This document shows positions 7,071 to 12,648 of a stretch of 12,648 nucleotides of DNA, one piece after another (within the stretch, counting starts at the first letter, position 1; each line of letters begins with the position of its first letter). The position numbers and the translations under genes are program-made. The notes beneath the pieces were generated by a model. It saw nothing but the letters and a program-made list of their open reading frames with translations, made no database searches and was not told the origin of the DNA. Source of the stretch: Bacteroidaceae bacterium (GTDB lineage: Bacteria > Bacteroidota > Bacteroidia > Bacteroidales > Bacteroidaceae); assembly GCA_021443405.1 (NCBI GenBank), contig JABUUA010000036.1, forward strand, positions 8,450-21,097. Direction: 5' to 3'.

Positions 7071-7085
7071 AAGCTGTTTCAAGAA

Positions 7086-8000
7086 TTATTCAGTTTTCGA
7101 CTCACTGTTCTCCTTGGCTGCGGGAGCAGCGGCGGGGGCGTCCGTCTTGGGTTTTCTGGGCGGGAAGTTGATGGCGTGGATAGCGCCCTTCGGACAAGCC
7201 TCCTCGCACTTGCGGCACATACGGCACTTCTCGGGGTCGATGTAAGCAAGATTGTTGTCCAGCGTAATGGCCTCGAAGGTGCAGGTCTTCACGCACTTTC
7301 CGCAACCTATGCAGCAGTTGTGGCAATATTTGTTGGCCACCGCGCCCTTGTCGTGGTTGTTGCAGAGCACCACCATGCGGCGACCTTTCTGCGTGTCCTT
7401 GACCAACTTGCCCTTCGGACGCAGTTCGATGATGTGACGCGGACAGGCTTTCATACAAGCGCCGCAGCCCGTGCATCGCTCTTCGTCCACTTCGGCCAGC
7501 ATGGTTTCGGGGTTGATGCGGATGGCACCGAACTGACAGGCAGCCGCGCAATCACCGCCACCGAGGCAACCGAACACGCAACCCGTCTCGCCCTGACCCG
7601 TCATGTTCTGAATGGCGCAACTTTCAGCGCCTTCATAGCTCAGCACGTGTTCGCGCTCTCCACAGGTTCCGTTACAACGAACCACGGCCACCTTGGGTTC
7701 CGCCGTCCCGGCTTCCATGCCGAGAATACCGGCCACCTGCTCCATGACAGCTGCACCACCCACAGGGCAGAGCACGCCGTCCAGCGAACCAGCATCAGCG
7801 GCTTTCACACACGCTCCGGCAAAACCAGAGCAGCCGGGATAGCCACAACCACCACAGTTGGCCTGAGGCAACACGGCTGCCACCTGCCCGATGCGGGGGT
7901 CTTCATACACAGCAAACTTCTTGGATGCCAGGAAAAGAACCAGAGCGGATATCGCTCCGATGGCACCAAGAACCAATACTGCAATCAGAATTCCATTCAT
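7086..8000 (-). CDS. rnfB: Rnf electron transport complex subunit RnfB, multi-cluster ferredoxin-like subunit
   Basis: A 304-residue subunit that takes electrons from reduced ferredoxin. An N-terminal transmembrane helix (about 4-25) anchors it. The RnfB-type cluster domain follows: Cys49, 52 and 57 in NCGGCGYPGC, then Cys78 in LCPVGG. A Cys-rich middle (109, 113, 128, 141, 145, 151, 155) comes next. Two classical ferredoxin motifs follow, CTGCGACMKACP (176-187) and CRMCRKCEEACP (259-270), with a Cys-dense segment between them, CHNCCIGCGKCVKTC (226-240). There are 27 cysteines in total. It is far longer than the ~190-residue E. coli RsxB and resembles the long RnfB of anaerobes. The C-terminal ~25 residues are a Pro/Ala/Lys-rich polar tail. 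It is 21 bases downstream of rseC and 15 upstream of the chosen rnfC start. Confidence 0.97.
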   Translation of the reverse strand: MNGILIAVLVLGAIGAISALVLFLASKKFAVYEDPRIGQVAAVLPQANCGGCGYPGCSGFAGACVKAADAGSLDGVLCPVGGAAVMEQVAGILGMEAGTAEPKVAVVRCNGTCGEREHVLSYEGAESCAIQNMTGQGETGCVFGCLGGGDCAAACQFGAIRINPETMLAEVDEERCTGCGACMKACPRHIIELRPKGKLVKDTQKGRRMVVLCNNHDKGAVANKYCHNCCIGCGKCVKTCTFEAITLDNNLAYIDPEKCRMCRKCEEACPKGAIHAINFPPRKPKTDAPAAAPAAKENSESKTE

Positions 8001-8021
8001 GATGTTGTTAAATTATTTAGT

Positions 8022-8444
8022 TTATAGTTTTAGCTCTTGCACACGAAACACGAAACGCCGCTGGAGACGGTGGCGGCACAGCCACAGCACAAAATAGCAG
8101 GCGGCCAGCGCAGTCAAGGCGGCCAGCGCGGCATAGGTGTCACTTCCCGTGAGCGACTGCACCACCGCCAGCACCACCATCATCACCGTGAGCGGCACAA
8201 TGTAGGCGAGGACAGTGGCCTGCAGACCCAGTTTCATCTGGCCTTGCACCACGACTCGCTGCCCAATCTCCAACTGCTGACCGGACTCCGCGATGGCTTC
8301 CACCGTTTTCTCCTTCGTCTCCGACGAGTGACACAGTGCAGCGGCCGCGCAACTGCTGCACGCCGACGCCTGCAGAATGGTCACCACCACCCGCGCGCCT
8401 TCGATGTGCTCCACAATGCCTTCGTGTTCGATTATTTTCTCCAT
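8022..8444 (-). CDS. rseC: RseC/MucC-family (SoxR-reducing system) membrane protein
   Basis: A 140-residue protein with an N-terminal soluble part, a cysteine cluster (Cys29, 32, 38 in ACSSCAAAALC), and two hydrophobic helices at about 72-95 and 103-122. The chain ends in a basic tail (CRHRLQRRFVFRVQELKL). This matches the RseC family, which in E. coli affects sigma-E signalling and helps the Rnf-like Rsx complex keep SoxR reduced. In Bacteroidetes the gene is typically the first of the rnf operon, as here, where it probably serves assembly or redox maintenance of Rnf (inference from neighbourhood). It has one fewer cysteine than the four of the E. coli protein as I recall it. The ATG at 8444 is the only good start. 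A possible -7 promoter box lies just 7 bases upstream. Confidence 0.88.
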   Translation of the reverse strand: MEKIIEHEGIVEHIEGARVVVTILQASACSSCAAAALCHSSETKEKTVEAIAESGQQLEIGQRVVVQGQMKLGLQATVLAYIVPLTVMMVVLAVVQSLTGSDTYAALAALTALAACYFVLWLCRHRLQRRFVFRVQELKL

Positions 8445-8451
8445 ATCCTTG

Positions 8452-8459
8452 CAAATTTA
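8452..8459 (-). promoter_or_regulatory. Possible -7 box for the rseC-rnf operon
   Basis: On the minus strand TAAATTTG fits TAnnTTTG exactly and is the only such box upstream of rseC in the divergent region. No TTTG -33 element is present 19-22 bases further upstream, where the sequence is GC-rich. If used, transcription would start only a few bases before the ATG at 8444. Confidence 0.35.
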
Positions 8460-8541
8460 ACAAAATTTTCGCTATTGCCCGCTATTTTCGGGGATATATT
8501 TTTGGCAATTGCGCGCCGACAAAAGAAAAATGTGAAGAATC

Positions 8542-8574
8542 TTGCCCGTGATTGAGAATTATTGCGTAACTTTG
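8542..8574 (+). promoter_or_regulatory. Promoter of the glycosyltransferase-pyrC-plsC-kinase operon
   Basis: TAACTTTG at 8567-8574 matches the Bacteroidetes -7 consensus exactly. A TTG at 8542-8544 is a candidate -33 element, though its 22-base spacing is slightly long. Transcription would start near 8580, giving a leader of about 30 bases to the ATG at 8610. The box sits inside a small dyad, GTAAC-TTT-GTTAC (8566-8578). Confidence 0.6.
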
Positions 8575-8609
8575 TTACTTGAACTATAATAACGCAACAA
8601 CCAATTTTC

Positions 8610-9353
8610 ATGGAAACGAGAAGCATCGTTATTATTCCTACTTACAACGAGAAGGAGAACATTGAAAACATCATACGCGCCGTCACCGCCTTGCCCGAAG
8701 GGTTCAACATTCTGGTCATCGACGACGGCTCGCCCGACGGAACGGCCGACATTGTGAAAAGTCTGATGGAAGGCGACTTGAAAGACCGCGTCTTCATGAT
8801 TCAGCGCCAGGGGAAATTAGGTCTCGGCACGGCCTATATCACGGGTTTCAAGTGGGCCATTGAACAACGCTACGATTATGTTTTCGAGATGGATGCCGAC
8901 TTCAGCCATGCGCCCAGCGACTTGCCTCGTCTGCTTTCCGCTTGTCGCGACGAAGGTTTCGACTTGGCCATTGGCAGTCGTTACATTACGGGGGTCAACG
9001 TGGTCAACTGGCCCATCGGTCGCGTGCTTATGTCTTACTTCGCCAGCAAGTATGTGCGGTTGGTCACGGGCTTCGACGTGCACGACACCACGGCGGGCTT
9101 CAAGTGCTATCGCCGCGAGGTGCTGGAGACGATAGAACTCGACAAAATCCGTTTCAAAGGCTATGCCTTCCAGATAGAAATGAAGTTCACCGCCTACAAA
9201 TGCGGTTTCCGCATCAAGGAGGTTCCCGTTATCTTCGTTAATCGCGAACTGGGGACCAGCAAAATGAGCGGCGGCATCTTTGGCGAGGCCTTCTTCGGCG
9301 TGATGCGTCTTCGCTGGGACGGTTGGTTCAAGAAATATCCGAAACGCAGTTAA
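8610..9353 (+). CDS. GT2 family polyprenol-phosphate mannose synthase (DPM1-like)
   Basis: A 247-residue GT-A fold glycosyltransferase, soluble throughout (no C-terminal membrane domain). Motifs in order are PTYNEKEN (10-17), the nucleotide-binding DDGSPDGT (38-45), GKLGLGTAY (68-76), the metal-binding EMDADFSH (93-100; Asp95 and Asp97 form the DxD), GSRY (122-125), TTAGFKCYRR (160-169) and NRELGTSKMS (211-220). Together these are the signature of dolichol/polyprenol-phosphate mannose synthases. Those enzymes transfer mannose from GDP-mannose to a polyprenyl phosphate at the inner face of the cytoplasmic membrane, producing a lipid-linked donor for periplasmic glycosylation. The exact sugar cannot be proved from sequence. 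Length is normal for the soluble class. It is the first gene of its operon, 18 bases before pyrC, and starts about 30 bases after a good promoter. Confidence 0.92.
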   Translation: METRSIVIIPTYNEKENIENIIRAVTALPEGFNILVIDDGSPDGTADIVKSLMEGDLKDRVFMIQRQGKLGLGTAYITGFKWAIEQRYDYVFEMDADFSHAPSDLPRLLSACRDEGFDLAIGSRYITGVNVVNWPIGRVLMSYFASKYVRLVTGFDVHDTTAGFKCYRREVLETIELDKIRFKGYAFQIEMKFTAYKCGFRIKEVPVIFVNRELGTSKMSGGIFGEAFFGVMRLRWDGWFKKYPKRS

Positions 9354-9371
9354 ATCCCAACGTCATCGCCC

Positions 9372-10688
9372 ATGAAACGCTTGCTTACCAATGCCTTGAT
9401 TGTCAATGAGGGAACGTGTGTGCGCGGGTCACTTCTCATCGACGGGGAAGTGATTGGCGGTCTCTATCCCGAGGGCGCCGTGCTGCCGACTGCCGATGCA
9501 ACTGAGGACCTTCAGGGAGCGTTGCTCTTGCCCGGTGTCATCGACGACCACGTTCACTTCCGCGACCCGGGACTCACCCACAAGGCCGACATCGCAAGCG
9601 AGAGTCGCGCCGCCCTGGCCGGGGGCGTGACGAGCGTCATGGACATGCCCAACGTAGTGCCGCAAACTACAACCATCGCCCGCTGGGAAGAGCGTATGAA
9701 GCTGGGCGCGCAGGAATGCCGCGTGAATTTTGCCTACTATTTGGGGGCCACGAACGATAATATCGACGAGATTTTGAGGTTGGACTGCCATCGCGTTCCC
9801 GCCGTGAAACTCTTCATGGGCAGCAGCACGGGCGACATGCTCGTGGATAAAGAGAATGCGCTCCGCCAGTTGTTCCGCCAGTGTCCCACACTCATCATGG
9901 CGCATTGCGAATATACGGTGCGCACGAACCGCCGCATGCGCGAGGCAAAGGCGCTCTACGGCGACGACCCTGACGTAAGTTGCCATCCTTGGATTCGCGA
10001 CGTCGAGGCTTGCTACCTCTCGTCGGAACAGGCTGTTCGTCTGGCCACTGAGGAACACGCCCGATTGCATCTGGCTCACATCACCACGGCAAAGGAGCTC
10101 ACGCTGCTGCCGGCCGAAGGCGTGACGGCTGAGGTCTGCATCCCGCACCTCATCTTCACCGAAGCCGACTACCGCACCAAAGGCACCCGCATCAAGTGCA
10201 ATCCTGCCGTGAAATCGGCGGCCGACCGCGATGCCCTCCGCAAGGCGCTTACCGATGGACGCATCCACGTCATCGGCACCGACCACGCTCCGCACCTCCT
10301 GCGCGAGAAGGAAGGCGGCGCTGCCAAGGCCGTGAGTGGTATGCCCATGCTGCAATTCTCGCTCCCCACCATGCTGGAGCTGGTGGACGAAGGAGTGCTC
10401 ACGCTGGAGCAGATGGTGGCGCTCATGAGTCACAACCCCGCCTCGTTGTTCGGCATCGAGCGCCGCGGTTATCTGCGCGAAGGCTACCAAGCCGACCTTA
10501 CCATCGTGGAGAAGCGCGACTGGACGTTGCGCCCCGACGACATTCTGAGCAAATGCGGCTGGAGTCCCCTCGAGGGATATCATTTTACTTATCGCGTGCG
10601 CGATACCTATATTAATGGGCGCCGCGCCTATCACGACGGCAAGGTGGACGACGATTGCCGCGGTCAGGCGCTCACGTTCCGCACATAG
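9372..10688 (+). CDS. pyrC: Dihydroorotase
   Basis: A 438-residue cytoplasmic enzyme of de novo pyrimidine synthesis, converting N-carbamoyl-L-aspartate to dihydroorotate. It belongs to the amidohydrolase superfamily. The metal site begins with His60 and His62 in DDHVHFRDPG, with Arg64 for substrate binding. AVKLFMGSSTGDM follows (Lys146), then His178 (MAHCE), His236 (LAHIT) and the C-terminal catalytic Asp304 in GTDHAPH. All key residues are present. HNPASLFGI and the C-terminal strand GYQADLTIVE, which closes the beta-sandwich, are typical of the family. The length fits the long class I-type enzymes seen in Bacteroidetes, not the ~350-residue E. coli PyrC. It starts at ATG 18 bases after the glycosyltransferase gene. 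No other pyrimidine gene is in the window. Confidence 0.95.
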   Translation: MKRLLTNALIVNEGTCVRGSLLIDGEVIGGLYPEGAVLPTADATEDLQGALLLPGVIDDHVHFRDPGLTHKADIASESRAALAGGVTSVMDMPNVVPQTTTIARWEERMKLGAQECRVNFAYYLGATNDNIDEILRLDCHRVPAVKLFMGSSTGDMLVDKENALRQLFRQCPTLIMAHCEYTVRTNRRMREAKALYGDDPDVSCHPWIRDVEACYLSSEQAVRLATEEHARLHLAHITTAKELTLLPAEGVTAEVCIPHLIFTEADYRTKGTRIKCNPAVKSAADRDALRKALTDGRIHVIGTDHAPHLLREKEGGAAKAVSGMPMLQFSLPTMLELVDEGVLTLEQMVALMSHNPASLFGIERRGYLREGYQADLTIVEKRDWTLRPDDILSKCGWSPLEGYHFTYRVRDTYINGRRAYHDGKVDDDCRGQALTFRT

Positions 10689-10733
10689 CCAGCTCGCCGC
10701 GTCGTTATGCCTATCGTTTTACACTACACACCT

Positions 10734-11483
10734 ATGCGATACCTCTACTACGCTTATCAACTGCTGATTGCTGCTCCCCTGCTCATCCTTGCCACGTTGC
10801 TAACGGTGGTGGTCACGGTGCTGGGCAGCACACTCGGCAGCGCCCACTTCTGGGGCTACTGGCCCGGCAAGTTGTGGAGCCGATTCTTCTGCTGGATTTT
10901 GTTGCTTCCCGTTCGCGTCGAGGGTCGGGAACATCTGGCGAAGGACACGTCGTATGTGTTTGTGGCAAACCATCAGGGGTCCTTCGACATCTTCTTGATG
11001 TACGGCTACATTAACCGTAACTTCAAGTGGATGATGAAGCGTTCGCTTCGCAACGCCCCGCTCATCGGCAAGGCTTGCGAGAGCGCCGGACACATTTTTG
11101 TGGACAAACGCGGTCCGAAGGCCATACAGAAGACCTACGACGATGCTCGCCATGTGCTGCGCGACGGCACTTCGCTCATCGTCTTCCCCGAAGGTGCCCG
11201 CACCTTCACTGGCCACATGGGCTTCTTCCGAAAGGGTGCGTTTCAGTTGGCGCAGGAGGTGGGCCTACAGGTAGTTCCCGTCACCATCGACGGCAGTTTC
11301 GACGTATTGCCCCGCCAGCGCGGTGTCTCGTTCATCACGTGGCACTCCCTGCGCATGGTCATCCACGCACCCATCGCCACGGAAGGCGCCGAGTTGTCTA
11401 CCGTAATGGACCAGGCTTACCGGGCCATCGAGCAGTCGTTGCCCGAACAGCACCAAGGCTTTGTAGAAAATCCCGACCAATAG
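10734..11483 (+). CDS. 1-acyl-sn-glycerol-3-phosphate acyltransferase-like (PlsC family)
   Basis: A 249-residue lysophospholipid acyltransferase that likely acylates lysophosphatidic acid in the inner membrane, a step of phospholipid synthesis. A hydrophobic N-terminal segment (about 8-35) anchors it. The catalytic HX4D motif is NHQGSFD (His80, Asp85). The acceptor-phosphate motif is FPEGAR (151-156), with Ala where Thr is more usual. VPVTIDGS (181-188) is the fourth family block. I prefer the ATG at 10734 (MRYLYYAYQL). An in-frame ATG at 10707 would add nine non-conserved residues, and homologues typically begin with a similar R-Y/L-Y-Q stretch. The gap to pyrC is 45 bases with no terminator, and the next gene follows after 7. 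A related lysolipid acyltransferase role is also possible. Confidence 0.9.
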   Translation: MRYLYYAYQLLIAAPLLILATLLTVVVTVLGSTLGSAHFWGYWPGKLWSRFFCWILLLPVRVEGREHLAKDTSYVFVANHQGSFDIFLMYGYINRNFKWMMKRSLRNAPLIGKACESAGHIFVDKRGPKAIQKTYDDARHVLRDGTSLIVFPEGARTFTGHMGFFRKGAFQLAQEVGLQVVPVTIDGSFDVLPRQRGVSFITWHSLRMVIHAPIATEGAELSTVMDQAYRAIEQSLPEQHQGFVENPDQ

Positions 11484-11490
11484 GCCCCGT

Positions 11491-12300
11491 ATGAAACTGA
11501 TTGTGGACAGTGGCAGCACCAAGACTGCCTGGCAGTGCGGTGGTAACACCGCGGTAACCGCGGGACTCAATCCCGTGCGTGACAGCGTGGAGCAGATGCA
11601 ACAGGTGATTGACCAAGTGAACTTCACCGGCGTGACTGAGGTCTTTTTCTATGGTGCTGGCTGCATACCGCCTTACGCCGTCCACCTCGAGCGCCTGCTG
11701 CAAGCGAAATATCCTACCGCCAGCGTGCTGGTGGCGAGCGACATGTTGGGCGCCGCCCGGGCGTTGTGTGGCCACCACGAGGGCATTGCCTGCATCTTGG
11801 GCACGGGCAGTAACTCGTGTCTCTACGATGGTACGGACATCGTTCAGAACGTGTCGCCGCTGGGCTATATCCTGGGCGACGAAGGCAGTGGCGCTGTGCT
11901 GGGTCGCACGCTCGTGGGCGACCTACTCAAGGAGCAACTGCCCGACCACCTGCGCGACGCCTTCTTCCTTGAGATGCCGCTCACGCCTAATCTCATCATC
12001 GAGAACGTCTATCGTCGCCCCATGCCCAACCGTTTCCTGGCCTCTTTGGTTCCGTTCATTGCCCGCCACGCCGAGGAACCCGGTCTGCACGAACTGCTTG
12101 TCGGCTGTTTCCGGGCCTTCTTTCGTCGCAACGTGGCGCTGTATCGTCGGCCCGACCTGCCCGTCCATTTCGTAGGTGGTGTGGCCAATCAGTTTGCCAT
12201 GCAACTGCGTGAAGCGGCTGCGTCGGAAGGGTTCGCAGTCGGTGATATTTTGAAAAGTCCCATTGACAAAATGGTACTTTATCATGCATTTTCTAGCTGA
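11491..12300 (+). CDS. BadF/BadG-family ATPase, probable N-acetylglucosamine (amino-sugar) kinase-like
   Basis: A 269-residue ASKHA-fold protein (actin/sugar-kinase type). The phosphate-1 loop is DSGSTKTAW (6-14), the ASDMLGAARAL segment (83-92) supplies the putative catalytic Asp84, the phosphate-2 loop is LGTGSNS (103-109), and GYILGDEGSG (125-134) follows. The adenosine motif is VGGVAN (228-233). Bacteroidetes members are usually annotated as N-acetylglucosamine or MurNAc/GlcNAc kinase-like ATPases in cell-wall sugar salvage. The related 2-hydroxyacyl-CoA dehydratase activators carry an iron-sulfur site, and no such Cys pattern is seen here, which favours a sugar kinase. Substrate is not certain. 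It is slightly shorter than many relatives but motif-complete. It starts 7 bases after plsC and is the last gene of the operon. Confidence 0.85.
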   Translation: MKLIVDSGSTKTAWQCGGNTAVTAGLNPVRDSVEQMQQVIDQVNFTGVTEVFFYGAGCIPPYAVHLERLLQAKYPTASVLVASDMLGAARALCGHHEGIACILGTGSNSCLYDGTDIVQNVSPLGYILGDEGSGAVLGRTLVGDLLKEQLPDHLRDAFFLEMPLTPNLIIENVYRRPMPNRFLASLVPFIARHAEEPGLHELLVGCFRAFFRRNVALYRRPDLPVHFVGGVANQFAMQLREAAASEGFAVGDILKSPIDKMVLYHAFSS

Positions 12301-12322
12301 AAAATGCTCCGCAATAGCCAAA

Positions 12323-12340
12323 ATATGTTATAGAACATAT
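12323..12340. other. Perfect palindrome ATATGTT-ATAG-AACATAT
   Basis: Seven-base arms (12323-12329 and 12334-12340) around a 4-base loop, 23 bases after the kinase stop and 9 bases upstream of the -33 element of the next promoter. It lacks a following U tract on the plus strand, so it is a weak terminator at best. It could instead be an operator for the downstream promoter. Confidence 0.4.
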
Positions 12341-12348
12341 AAAAATAC

Positions 12349-12379
12349 TTGCAAATAGTCACGAAACGCGGTAACTTTG
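12349..12379 (+). promoter_or_regulatory. Strong Bacteroidetes-type promoter in the right spacer
   Basis: TTG (12349-12351) and TAACTTTG (12372-12379) are separated by exactly 20 bases, matching the phylum consensus for both boxes and spacing. Transcription should begin near 12384-12387. No protein gene follows within the window. Confidence 0.65.
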
Positions 12380-12384
12380 TGGTG

Positions 12385-12471
12385 CAATTCTGAAAACAAT
12401 CTTTTTACCTTAAACAAACTAATACCTAATTTGAGTGCTGGCTCGTCGGGAGATGAGCCAGCATTTATTTT
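12385..12471 (+). ncRNA. Candidate small RNA or attenuated leader
   Basis: This is the transcript predicted between the promoter at 12349-12379 and the terminator at 12436-12471, about 85 bases long. It contains a single-stranded-looking A/U-rich 5' half and a stable 3' hairpin. It has no ATG before the hairpin and stops in several frames, so no leader peptide is apparent. I do not recognise an Rfam family. Either a free small RNA or the leader of a gene beyond the window is possible. Confidence 0.4.
12436..12471 (+). terminator. Rho-independent terminator with 12-bp stem
   Basis: The arms TGCTGGCTCGTC (12436-12447) and GATGAGCCAGCA (12452-12463) pair over 12 bases with one G-U wobble, closing a GGGA (GNRA) tetraloop. 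TTTATTTT follows directly. It could also serve as the end of the kinase operon if readthrough crosses the intervening promoter. Confidence 0.85.
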
Positions 12472-12648
12472 GGAGTCTCAGGTTCTGCGGTGTCGTGCAA
12501 CGCTTCACACATCCGCCTATGCCATCGCCTTTTTGCACGCGCGCGAACATTGTCACCCAGACAAATGTATTTCGTCACCAGCAAAAAAATGGCAATTATA
12601 TACTTTTAGGCACAAGGAACATTATTCATCTCATTATCAGTTCATTCA

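Larger units (their letters stand above)
12301..12648. other. Intergenic region holding an orphan promoter-terminator unit
   Basis: This 348-base stretch has no convincing protein gene. It contains a perfect A+T-rich palindrome (12323-12340), a strong promoter (12349-12379), an 85-base region without ATG-initiated frames, a strong hairpin terminator (12436-12471) and then about 175 bases in which I see no clear element. A frame that begins inside the terminator stem (12453) is open to the window edge but looks like chance. Confidence 0.7.

Noticed and set aside
7071..7082. Upstream TTG start for rnfC adding MKQL
   Set aside because: The family's N-terminus begins MKTFSIGG, the ATG at 7070 is a better start codon, and the extra residues are not a conserved element.
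5697..8027. A 776-codon open frame on the plus strand opposite rnfC and rnfB
   Set aside because: It is antisense to two unmistakable Rnf genes. The product is His/Arg/Ala/Thr-rich with no family features.
9429..10634. A 401-codon minus-strand frame opposite pyrC
   Set aside because: Shadow of the dihydroorotase gene, which has all its metal ligands in the other frame; no motif is seen in the shadow product.
12419..12550. A 43-codon minus-strand frame preceded by a TACATTTG box (12562-12569)
   Set aside because: The box lacks a properly spaced -33 element, the frame runs straight through the terminator hairpin, and the peptide resembles nothing.
12453..12648. An ATG-initiated plus-strand frame open to the window edge (65 codons)
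   Set aside because: The start codon lies within the terminator stem, the peptide has no recognisable composition or signal, and no promoter or ribosome-binding context supports it.

Overview
The window looks like chromosomal DNA from a GC-rich member of the Bacteroidales, most likely Prevotellaceae-like. The basis is threefold. The Rnf gene order is rseC-rnfB-C-D-G-E-A. Several gene starts are preceded by the Bacteroidetes -7 promoter box TAnnTTTG instead of an E. coli-type promoter. A secreted C10 cysteine peptidase ends in the C-terminal motif common on secreted proteins of Prevotella and relatives. The genus is an inference.

Layout. Positions 1-88 (minus) hold the first 29 codons of a gene leaving the window, with its own promoter at 105-136. 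Positions 89-522 are a repeat-rich, A+T-rich spacer. It carries a 16-bp direct repeat, a near-perfect 27-bp inverted repeat built from the octamer ATGTCTCA, and a tandem 11-mer. Positions 523-8444 are one long minus-strand run, in transcription order: rseC, rnfB, rnfC, rnfD, rnfG, rnfE, rnfA, a streptopain-like (C10) secreted peptidase, and an HD-domain phosphohydrolase. The spacers are short, and rnfD/rnfG, rnfG/rnfE and rnfA/peptidase overlap by 4 bases, so this is probably a single operon. Positions 8445-8609 are a divergent promoter region. Positions 8610-12300 are a plus-strand run: polyprenol-phosphate mannose synthase-like GT2, dihydroorotase (pyrC), 1-acylglycerol-3-phosphate acyltransferase-like PlsC, and a BadF/NagK-type sugar kinase-like ATPase. 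Positions 12301-12648 hold no convincing protein gene. They do contain a strong promoter followed about 85 bases later by a strong hairpin terminator, a candidate small-RNA or attenuated-leader unit.

How the genes work together. RnfABCDGE forms the membrane ferredoxin:NAD+ oxidoreductase, which couples electron transfer to Na+ or H+ movement. RseC is its usual companion in this phylum. The peptidase and HD protein at the 3' end of that operon have no known link to Rnf; their coupling to it is the most unusual arrangement here. The plus-strand genes are envelope and precursor housekeeping functions: lipid-linked mannose, pyrimidine synthesis, phospholipid acylation and amino-sugar phosphorylation.

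Most of the window is well-understood core metabolism. Candidates for something less described are the orphan promoter-terminator unit near 12349-12471, the octamer inverted repeat at 246-411, the C10 peptidase coupled to rnfA, and the shared Gly-to-Ala change in the flavinylation motifs of RnfD and RnfG.
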